A stretch of DNA of 64,000 nt, taken from UBA1351 sp963677625. Its GTDB lineage: Bacteria; Bacillota; Clostridia; Lachnospirales; Vallitaleaceae. The notes below the pieces were generated by a model. It saw nothing but the letters and a program-made list of their open reading frames with translations, searched no databases and had not been told where the DNA came from. The DNA lies in NCBI GenBank assembly GCA_963677625.2, contig CAXXSW010000002.1:1-64000 (forward strand), in the 5' to 3' direction. The translations under genes and the position numbers were made by a program. Below, piece by piece: positions 18,575 to 28,000 of this stretch; the stretch's first letter is position 1, and each line of letters starts with the position of its first letter.

Positions 18575-19249
18575 TTACGTATTTTCTACTGCTTTATATC
18601 CAAGTCCACGAACGGTTACAATTTCAAAATCAGAACATTCCTCAAATTTTCTACGTATTTTCTTGATATGTGAATCAACTGTTCGTTCATCCGCTTCTGA
18701 ATCCATCCCCCATATTTCATCCATGAGTTCTAATCTGGTAAAAATATGGTTTGGACTAGATAATAGCTTGTATAAAAGGTAAAACTCTTTCGGTGGAAGT
18801 GTCTGCGTTTCTTCATGAACCTTTACAGTTAATGCATCATAATCAAGAACAAGGCTTCCAACTATCATTTGGTGTTCATTCATTATCTGGGAACGTTTTA
18901 ATAGTGCATGAATGCGAAGGACCATTTCCTTCATGTTGAAAGGTTTTATAAGATAATCATCCGTACCCACATGAAATCCCATTTCCATATCCTCAATTTG
19001 AGCTTTCGCAGTGACCATTAAAATTGGTAATGTGTAATTTGCTCGACGAAGTGCATCTGTCAGTTCATAACCATCCATCTTTGGCATCATGATATCACAA
19101 ATCAGTATGTCAACATGAACCTGATCCATCATGTTTAACGCCTGTTCCCCATCAAATGCTGTATGTACTTCAAATTGCTCCTGCTTCAGTTTCGCGCAGA
19201 TCATTTTGTTTAAAATTTCATCATCTTCAACTACTAAAATAGAAAACAT
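18575..19249 (-). CDS. OmpR/PhoB-family response regulator
   Basis: 224 residues. The receiver contains EDDE, phospho-acceptor Asp52 in ILICDIMMPKMDGYEL and the conserved Lys in DDYLIKPFNM. The C-terminal winged helix ends with DERTVDSHIKKIRRKF...IVTVRGLGYKA. ATG 19249 is preceded by AAGGAGGAAAC. It is the cognate partner of the kinase 15 bp downstream and probably controls the ABC genes ~80 bp upstream. Confidence 0.94.
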   Translation of the reverse strand: MFSILVVEDDEILNKMICAKLKQEQFEVHTAFDGEQALNMMDQVHVDILICDIMMPKMDGYELTDALRRANYTLPILMVTAKAQIEDMEMGFHVGTDDYLIKPFNMKEMVLRIHALLKRSQIMNEHQMIVGSLVLDYDALTVKVHEETQTLPPKEFYLLYKLLSSPNHIFTRLELMDEIWGMDSEADERTVDSHIKKIRRKFEECSDFEIVTVRGLGYKAVENT

Positions 19250-19332
19250 AAGTTTCCTCCTTCATGGTCTTCTATAAGTATACTCTGATCATATCATTTT
19301 TGAAATAGATTTGAAGACTGTACTTCTTAGTA

Positions 19333-20007
19333 TTATTTTCTTTCCACTAATTGTCCTGCTTTTAAATCATAAATTTTATCAACTAAATTCAATACCCTTT
19401 CATCATGAGTAACAATGATGCCTGCTTTCTGATATTTTTTCACTTCCTTACAAATCATTTCCACAACCTGATACCCCCTCGCTGCATCTAAACTTGCCGT
19501 TGGTTCATCTGCAAGGATTAATGAGGGATGGTTCATAAATGCTCTGGCAATGGCGGTTCTTTGTTTTTCTCCACCAGATAATTGCCCTGAAAATCTTTTC
19601 TGACATTCGGTTAATCCAAGGTCTTCTATAAGTTCATCTATCTCTTTTGAAGCTGACCTATTATTCATTTTTCCAATAATTTCAAGTTGTTCTCTTACTG
19701 TTAAAAAGGGGAGTAACTGATGACTTTGAAAAATAAAACCTATTTCCTGTCTTCTTATTTCTGTAAGATGCTTTTGTGATTCTGAAGATATGTTTTTATC
19801 ATGAATCATTACAGAACCGCTATCTGGAGAAAGTAATCCACCAGCAATGGACAAGAATGTACTCTTTCCTGTGCCCGAAGGTCCAACCACCGCGAGAAAT
19901 TCACCTTCATCTACTGTAAGATTTAAATTTGATAGAATCACACGATTGTTCATTCCATCTTGAAAGGATTTTGTTACATTTTGCATATTTAATATTTCTT
20001 TATTCAT
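19333..20007 (-). CDS. MacB/LolD-type ABC transporter ATPase
   Basis: 224 residues from ATG 20007; GGAGG lies 8 nt upstream, so the five extra codons up to 20022 are not needed. Walker A GPSGTGKST, Q loop, signature LSGGEKQRTAIARAF, Walker B LILADEPTASLD and the H loop VTHDERV are intact. The family couples to FtsX-like permeases in extrusion or signalling of peptides and lipoproteins. Its 5' end overlaps the permease reading frame by 8 nt. Because that permease is interrupted, the ATPase may be without a full partner. Confidence 0.92.
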   Translation of the reverse strand: MNKEILNMQNVTKSFQDGMNNRVILSNLNLTVDEGEFLAVVGPSGTGKSTFLSIAGGLLSPDSGSVMIHDKNISSESQKHLTEIRRQEIGFIFQSHQLLPFLTVREQLEIIGKMNNRSASKEIDELIEDLGLTECQKRFSGQLSGGEKQRTAIARAFMNHPSLILADEPTASLDAARGYQVVEMICKEVKKYQKAGIIVTHDERVLNLVDKIYDLKAGQLVERK

Positions 20008-21084
20008 GGTCCGCGCCTCCAATCACCATCAAGGGATCTACTTTTGCAACATATCTTGTGGAAAACAATCCGAATGCCAATGAAATCAATACAAATACAC
20101 AAGATATCAATAATACATCTGATAATTTTAGATAAAAAGGCATTGCAGCAGGTAAAACTGAAGCAAGCAAAAATGCAAGCGAATTTCCTATTACCACCCC
20201 AAAAACGGATAACATTAAAATTTGAGACAGCATAATTGTATTAATCTCTGTCATTTTCATTCCAATGGCCTTTAATACGCCATATTGACTTTGTTTCTGT
20301 AATGTTAAAATATAGAAGAAGATACCAAGAATAACTGCAGAGATTATAAGTAAAATCCATAAAATCATCTGAATGGTCATTTGTTCAGCAGCGTAACCGG
20401 GAAGCTCCTTTATGACCTCATCTTTACTTAGTTCTTCTAAGTTATCCAGATGGAAGTCTGTCATTCCATTCACTGCAATTGAATTATAAGATAACTCATA
20501 CCTGGTATAGAATTCTGTTTCAGTTCTTCATAACTTTTCGATGATATATAGCCTACTGCTACATGAGAATACATGGCATCTTTTGTAAAGCCGACAACTG
20601 TAAATTCATAATTTGTTCCAGAATCTTTAATTACATCACCAATCTGAATTCCATCTTCTTCAAAAGAAGAATCCAATACAATTTCATGGGTAGCTTTTGA
20701 AAGTTGTTTTCCTTTCATAATATCTGGACTTAAGAACTTATTCATTTCAAGGCCAAAGTAAACGATATTAAGCTTTTCCGTATCATCACTTTTATTTACT
20801 GTAGAGCGAAAAATTGAAAATCCTGCGGTTTCATTATCTTCCTGCTTCTGTATAGATGCATATTGTTCTTTATCAATATTAGATAATGCAAGCATATCTT
20901 CTGAATCACTGCTCAGGACAAATGATTTCGCTGACATATTTGATATTGTTGCGCTTACGGCTCGTCCTAAACCATTTGTTAATCCTGATAAAAACAAGAC
21001 CATAAAAATAAGCAGAACCAAAATCAATTCAATTAATATATATTTTTTCTTACTATGTTTTATTTCTTTCCATGCTAATAACAT
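20000..21084 (-). pseudogene. FtsX-like ABC permease split by a frameshift
   Basis: Two open frames together make one ~360-residue permease. 21084-20470 encodes 204 residues: N-terminal TM helix LILVLLIFMVLFLSG plus the MacB-like extracytoplasmic domain. 20473-20000 gives the three C-terminal TM helices of FtsX. Around 20481-20500 the first frame reads SYLIIQLQ-stop, while the other frame continues SYNSIAVNGMTDF, which joins smoothly to the second part. Dropping 5 nt (CTTAT on the minus strand, next to a similar TTAT) restores a continuous protein. Either a genuine recent frameshift, a sequencing error, or two interacting half-proteins; the first two are more likely, because the second frame has only a weak internal start. 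Confidence 0.75.
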
Positions 21085-21279
21085 ACGATATTATTTCCTC
21101 CAAATTCTTTGTTTTGTATACAGAACTATAGCATGCTTATATGACCTGAATATGACCGAATAAGCATCATTATAGTTTGTATGTATCTTATGTATCTAGA
21201 GTTGAAGGGATAACTGTGATTGAAAGAGAGAAGAAAGATAGTGCGCTAGATAAGCACTAAGATTAAAGTTACATGTTGT

Positions 21280-21894
21280 TTATTTTCTTTTGTCTAATTT
21301 TCTTTGAATTTTTTTAGATACTTTTCTTTTTTCTTTAGTTTTCAAAGGTTTAATAAATGAACGTTTTTCTGAAATGAATACATAGTAATCGTCTATTTCA
21401 TGAATCTTTACACCACCGAAAGTAGAGATTAGCTTGTTCTTATACCATTCCTTACGTTTAGTAACCATAATCATTTTACCGCCAACAAGTAACCTATTGA
21501 ATCCAGCTTCAATAAATTTTTTTGGAACTGAAAAATCTGTGTGATATGGTGGGTTAGATAAAATTAGGGTGAAATCATTATCTTTAACATGATCTAATCC
21601 ATCGCTTAAAACAATATCTAATTGGGAAAGGTCGTTCATTTTTGCGTTATCTTGAGCTAATGCTATTGCAGTTTCAGATATATCACACATTACGACCTTG
21701 TCTTCACCAATAATTTTCCCTATTGTAATACCAACTACTCCATATCCACAACCTAAATCAAGAACTTTATCGGTTTCTTTTATTTCAACAAGTGACAACA
21801 TTGCTAATGTCCCCTTATCTATTGCAGAAGGGGAAAATACAGTGTCATTAGTGTTAAAACTAACATCTTGGTTCATTACTAATGTTTTTATCAT
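21280..21894 (-). CDS. RsmC/YbxB-like class I SAM methyltransferase
   Basis: About 204 residues from ATG 21894, where GAAAGG precedes at a suitable distance. The open frame extends to 21999, but that would begin inside the terminator stem of the previous gene. VLDLGCGYGVVGI is the SAM-binding motif I and LSNPPYHTDF is the NPPY motif IV of N2-guanine/N6-adenine methyltransferases. The ~200-residue single-domain length fits the RsmC-like MTS family (16S rRNA G1207-type), as in Bacillus YbxB. A Lys/Arg-rich tail (last ~25 residues) is suited to RNA binding. Monocistronic. Confidence 0.82.
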   Translation of the reverse strand: MIKTLVMNQDVSFNTNDTVFSPSAIDKGTLAMLSLVEIKETDKVLDLGCGYGVVGITIGKIIGEDKVVMCDISETAIALAQDNAKMNDLSQLDIVLSDGLDHVKDNDFTLILSNPPYHTDFSVPKKFIEAGFNRLLVGGKMIMVTKRKEWYKNKLISTFGGVKIHEIDDYYVFISEKRSFIKPLKTKEKRKVSKKIQRKLDKRK

Positions 21895-21993
21895 CCTGTG
21901 CATCCTTTCATGGTTCATACGAACCGTTGATGAGAGTTTATTATACCACTTTTTAATAATAAGACCAATTTTAACCATGAAATATCCAAAATA

Positions 21994-22021
21994 GGCCATA
22001 GCTTCAGATTAAGCTATGGCC
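21994..22021 (-). terminator. Terminator of the giant surface protein gene
   Basis: A perfect 11-bp stem (21994-22004 with 22011-22021), 6-nt loop, T-rich on both flanks. A second perfect 12-bp hairpin (22047-22058 with 22063-22074) overlaps the stop codon of the giant gene. The pair lies where the minus-strand transcript should end. Confidence 0.8.
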
Positions 22022-22049
22022 TATTTTTATGGAGCTGTTGGATTTTGCT

Positions 22050-25000
22050 TTATAAGCTTAACAGCTTATAAAGCAGCTGCGCCATTTGGGCGCGGGTTGA
22101 ATTGCCTAGAGGGTCGAGTTTTCCGTCGCTGCCGGAGATGATCTTCGATGCAACCAGCGCCTCTATTGCTTCATTGGCATAATCCGATACATCATCCGCA
22201 TCGCTGAAATCCGACAGGTTAGAGATACTGTTTACTTCCGGTAATTCTCCCAAAACATCCAGCGCGCGGTATAAAAGTGTAAACATATCCTGCCGCGTGA
22301 TCTTACTTTCCGGCGCGTACAAATTATTGCCGACGCCGTTTGTAATCTTCAGGCGCTTGGCTACTGAGAGATAGCCGGTATAGTAGGTGTCCCCCGCATC
22401 GTTAAAGTTGTCCGTACTAGTCTCGTCGGCTTTAATATCGTAGGCCCGCATCAGCATGACGAGGAACTGCCCACGGGTCAGCGTAACATTGGGGCTGACC
22501 CGGTCGTTTCCAGTGCCGGTTGTGATCTTCCGAGCCGAGCAGAAGGTGACCGCGTCATAATACCAATCGCCTGCTGATACGTCGTCAAAAATGACTTCGT
22601 TGTAGCCGATTGCATAAATAGAGAAGTGCGTCACTGTGAAATTCACCGAGCTTGTCGCAGGGTTGTATCTGCCGCGCACTGTATTGAGTGCACCGGAATC
22701 GTCTATGTAGTATATGACAACGGTTTCCGGATTTTCTCCGGCCTGTAGGGTATACGGCACACTGACGGTCGCTTTGCCATTAAGATTTGATATCTGCGTG
22801 TCGCTAGCCATCAGCGTAAAGTCAAATACGGGGCGGCTTCCGATTCTCACCTGCGCGCCTACCGGAAGATCAGAAGGGTCGACTTGCTCCACGGAAAGGC
22901 TGATGTCGCCTGTGTCGGAATTGCCGCTGATGTTGTCCATCGCCTTGCTGTCAAAGGTAACCTCAGCTATCCCCAGATCAATCGTAACTCTGTTGTCACT
23001 GTTTTTGGCCAGTTTGTTAAATCCGCTTCGGGTGATATCGACCCGCGCGCCGTTTTCAGTGTTGGTGCGGGTGCCGCCGATCACATTGCCTTCCGAGTCG
23101 GTTATCGTAAGGTCTTCTCCGGCCTGATTGTCCGAGGGACTACCACTGCCTGAGATACCGCCGCTTGGGTTGTTACCTGGGTTGCTACTTGGGTTACCGC
23201 CTGAGTTGCTGCCGCCCGTGTATGTAAAATACGGCGTGACGGTGACGTTTTCGGTAGGCATGGTGAACCAGGTTTCTGGTGCGTCCTTGTCATTTATATT
23301 GACGGTGCCATCCTGTGTACTGCCTACCGTCCATCCGGAGAAGGTGTAATCGGTTTGAGCTGCCGCCTTGATTGTGACCTGCGTTCCGGCAGTGCAGAAG
23401 GACAAATCGGCTGTGGCTGTTCCTCCAGTAACAGTCACGATGGTCACAGTGTAGGCCGCTTTGCCGGATGCTTCTACCACTAGGTCCTCGGTTACGGCGT
23501 TTATCGTACATATCCATGTCCCATCATCCAGGACCGACACGTCGTCGAACGCCTGTACTGTTGTCCCTGTAACGCTTAAGGAATCAATCAAATAGCCCGG
23601 GTCCGGAATTACGGTTAAGACGGTGGACGCCCCGTCCCGGACGGAGCCGGAACTACCCGTAGAGCCATAGCTGTCGGGAGTAAAGGAGGAGGTCAGTGTA
23701 TAGTGTTCCTGCTGTGCCGGGACGGTGATCGTCCAGATCTGCTCCGCCCGGAAAGAGACGGAGACCGTCGTATCCCGGGAGAGCGCGTCTATGGTGTAGA
23801 CTGAATCCACATAGTCCGTGCCGTATTCATTTTTGACTGTTTCGCCGTCCACTGTCCAGCCGGCGACCATATAGCCAACGTTCGGTGTGGCATTGAACTC
23901 GATCACGGTACCACCGCCCGGGCGCTCGCCGCTTGTAAGAGTATAGGTGTCGTCCATGACGGCTGACACAGAGCCGTGATCATCGGCTGAAAATTCCACC
24001 GTATAGTAAATCTTAGCGGCAAAGTTTAGCGACAGTGTACGGTTGCTGTCGATGTTGCTGAGCGTCCAGGTATTGCTTGTGGTCTGATACCAGGTTCCGT
24101 CCACTGTCCAGCCGCTCACCATAAACTCTGTGTCAGGCGCGGCGGTGAAAACCAGGGTGTCCCCCTCGTAAACAGGGATGAGTGCGGTATCCGCATCACT
24201 GCCCAACGGCACTTCATCGCCGCCGTTTAAGCTATAGCCCATTGCGCCATGGGCTTCCTTGGAGACCGTGACGGTATAGACTTCATTTTCAGTGAAGAAC
24301 GCCGTAACTTCGAGGTCTTCGCCTAGGGCAACGCAAGTGTATACTTGTGGATCTGCGAGGGTATCGGGGTCTATCGTCGCGCCATTTACCGACCAGTGAT
24401 CAAATATGGCACCATAGGCAGGCACGGCAGTGAAAGCGACGGCTGAGCTACCCCCAAGGTCCGTCAGGGCATCAAGGTCAGTTGAAGTCCCATCGATGGA
24501 CACGGCCACTGTGTTGCCGTCTGGATCGGCACCGCTACCGAGCCACTGTGTCGTGACTGTTACGTCGTAATACTGGATCGTGGTGTCTGCGTCGATTGTG
24601 GTATCCTGCGTTATGTTGAACGCGTAGTTTTGCCCACTGTAATAGACGGTCTCGTCCACCTCAGTATTCGGATCATCCTCACCGGTTGTCACGGCAATGT
24701 TGTCCACATACCATTTGCCGTCGTCTGCAATGCAGTGACCAGCCGCCGCTTGGACGGTTACTTCGGTGTCACCCATAATTTCGGCTCCAGAGGATACAGC
24801 CTTTAAAACGTCATCAGTCTGGCTGTCATCGTCATTGTCCCAGTAATAGCTCGCTATAAGGTGATCTCCCAGAGAAAGGACATAGTTGTCTCGTTCGAAA
24901 ACGGCCATAAGATTGGCCGAGACAGCGCCCATCGTCAGGGTACAGGTGTGGAATCCATCTATGTCCTCGGCGTCCGCAGGATAGGAAAACTCGCCGGCAT

Positions 25001-28000
25001 AAAGGCGCCACTCTTTGAAATGATAGCCTGCATCCGGTATAGCCTTAAAGGTATAGGAAGCGCCTGCGATCACGTTGTCGCCGCTTTGTAACATGGCAGA
25101 ATCCACACAGACGACGCTGCCGTTTGTGCCGCCGAAAGTCAGCGCGGCTTGCTGGACCTTAAACGTCACCACTACATCGATTGCCTCGTCATGTATAGTC
25201 TTTGTTAGCAGGTTCGGATTTTCGAGGGTATCCGGGTCGATTTCCTCTGTATCGTTTCCGACGGTGACTTTCCAGTTGTCCACCTCGTAGCCGCTGTTGG
25301 GGTCCGCCACAAAAACGATCTCGGTACCATACTGATATTCCGTACCGTTTGTAAAGTTTTGGGGTGAGAAGACACCAAGCGTACCGACGGTTTCTCCCAT
25401 CAGCGTTTTAGCTGAAATGGTCACCGGATAAGTAAGGCCCGTGACCGCATAGGTTCCGTTGATAAACGTAAGATCATAGTTGGCTTGTGCGGCGCTGTAG
25501 TTTGAATCTGCCGTTACCCTGGTTGTATAGACGCCGGGGGAAGTGCTTGAGGTAATCGTAACTGCAGTACCGGCCGATGTGAGGCATTCCACACCAAGCC
25601 CAAGATCGGTAAGGCTCTCGGAAAATGCCAGCGAGCCGTCGCTTTTAATCAAATCTCCTGTGGTCGGCTGCGTGGGTTCATCCTGAGGCAATCTGTAGGA
25701 GGGCGCGGTCACGGTCAAGGACCGCTGCAAAACGGTAAAGGTCCTGGCCAAGGTAGCGACTTCTACCAGAGAAGCATCATTCCCGCTGCCGTATCGCTTT
25801 GAAAGTATTACTTCTAGCTTATAGCTGCCTATCTGGGTAGGGGTGATCGTATTACCTGAGATAGGATAATCAGAATAGCTACTATAGATGCGTGTCCAGT
25901 TGGAGCCGCTGGAGCGGTATATCTTATAGGAAAGCGTATAATCCGCCAGTTCGGAGATCGCCGTTCTGGTAACGTTGCTGTCGGCGCTGGTATATTGGCT
26001 GACATCGGGCGTCAACGCCCCACCGTAGACAACTTCATCTGGGATCTCCAGCCCGAAGCCGGTATCTGTCCCGATCAGGGAGGTGGTTTCGGATCTTACG
26101 TTTTTGAAAATGCGATTTCCGTTGTAGCTGGCAGTGATACTGTAAAAGCCATTTTCCGGCGCTGTCCAGCTGGAAAGCGTAGCCGTGCCGTCGGAGGCTA
26201 CCGCTACCGTAACGGTCTGGGTGTTTTCGTCCCCGGTAATTTCAAACGCTACGGTTCCGGACGGAATGCTGTCGCTGTTGTTATTGGTCAAGGTTGCCTG
26301 AATCTCAGGCGCTATGTCGGTATCTGATTCTTTGATGACGGAAAGCGTCATCTCGGGTGTGCGCTTTGAAACGCTGACTTCGACCCTATCCGAATAGGTG
26401 GAGATGTAATAGGCCCCCACAACCTGATTGACCCTGCAGCGGTAGGTGCCCGCTTCGTATGCGTCGGCGTTGGAGAAGGTCAGTGTGTCGGTGTCTTGGT
26501 AACTCAGGTTCTCCCATTCACCGTCCACGAGCCTCTGCCACTGGTAGAGAGGCGTTTTGGCGTTTTCATCGTCATTAGTCACAGTTACACTTAAATTGAC
26601 CGTGTCATCGGGGTGAAGCTGCAGGGATGTAGCGGATAGCGTGATCTCGGGCTGACCTGTTTCAGGAGCTGTGTAGGCTGAGACCATATCGCTGGGCACA
26701 CTGTAATAGGGAGAGGTGCCGCTGATCGATTGGATGCAGTATTGATATTGTGTATAGGGATCCAGATCTTCATCGGTATAGGAATATGTATATTCGCCCG
26801 TTATATCATTATAGGAAGCATAGTCGTCGATGCTGATGACATCGCTCACGGGGTAGTCTCCTTCTCCGTCTGGGAACTCATAATGACGGTAGAGCTGGAA
26901 GCCGACTGTGGAGGGGTCGGCCACTTTCCAGGTCAAGGGAATGCTGTCGGAGGTGATATTTTCTACATCCGCGCAGAAATCTGAGGGGAGATCTGCCGGA
27001 GCGATCACGCTATTAACGACATAGGTAACAACTGGGAAAGTCATATCACCATCGGAATACATAGCCTTAAAGATTTTCCAATTGTAGCCGTAGCCGTATT
27101 CTTCGGCCTCCTCGGGCATGCCGAAGACCGTGCCGGAAAACTCCGAGCCCGTCATGTTGCAGTAAACAAGGCCTCCGCCGGCTTCGATTCCCACAACCGG
27201 GCCTGCCGAGAAGCCCAATATTCCACCGCCTACTTTTAGAGTGATTTCCCCTGTATAGGAAGCCCCAATAGAGGTCTCCTCTGTAATGGCTAAAGATTGT
27301 GTGATGAATCCGGCGCTGCCGTATCCGACGCCTGCATAGCTGCCGTCGTATATATTAACATCATTGTATCCGGCTGTGGTAGAGGGATAACTGGCCGGAT
27401 AGCCGGGTGTGCTGTCAAGGATATTGCCTCGTACCGTCGGCAAGTCCTCGAAATTTTCAGCAATGACATCGTAATCCTCCACAGTGAGCGTCCTGACGGC
27501 CGCGTTATAAGGCACGTCCACCGTCATGGTTTGCTTTTCCCATTTAATGGAACCGTTGCTTTGCTTCGTGGGAACATAGACGTCATATACAAAGACGTCT
27601 ATGGGAACGGTATACAGAGCCACAGTATCCTGTCCACCAGAGGTGCCGTACTCAACCGTCTGGGTCATTTCCTTGGAACGTTCATATTCCGCCGTAATGT
27701 GCGAAAGAACTTCTAGTTCCGCTTCCATTTTGGCCCCTTTGATTCCCAAAAACGCAAGTTCTTGTTCAAAGCTTACATAGAGGCCGCTCGTCAGCGTTGC
27801 TGTGGCGGTGCCGGTTATCGAGGAACCGGAGGTGGAAGCATAAGTGGTTTCACTATTGCCCACGTAGCTGTCACCGCCGTCCAGATGCTCCAAATCGCCG
27901 AAATAGGGCGGAGCTGCCACGACGGCAAGAATCTTCGGATCTGAATAGATCAGGTGATGCTCACCTGTGTATGTCATCTTCATGGTATCCTGATCGGTAT

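Noticed and set aside
21895..21999. N-terminal extension of the methyltransferase open frame
   Set aside because: It would start inside the terminator stem at 21994-22021 and has no ribosome site; ATG 21894 has one and gives the normal family length.
24000..26000. CRISPR or tandem DNA repeats in the giant gene
   Set aside because: The repetition is at protein level (InlB-like units of variable sequence); there are no equal-length DNA repeats with unique spacers.
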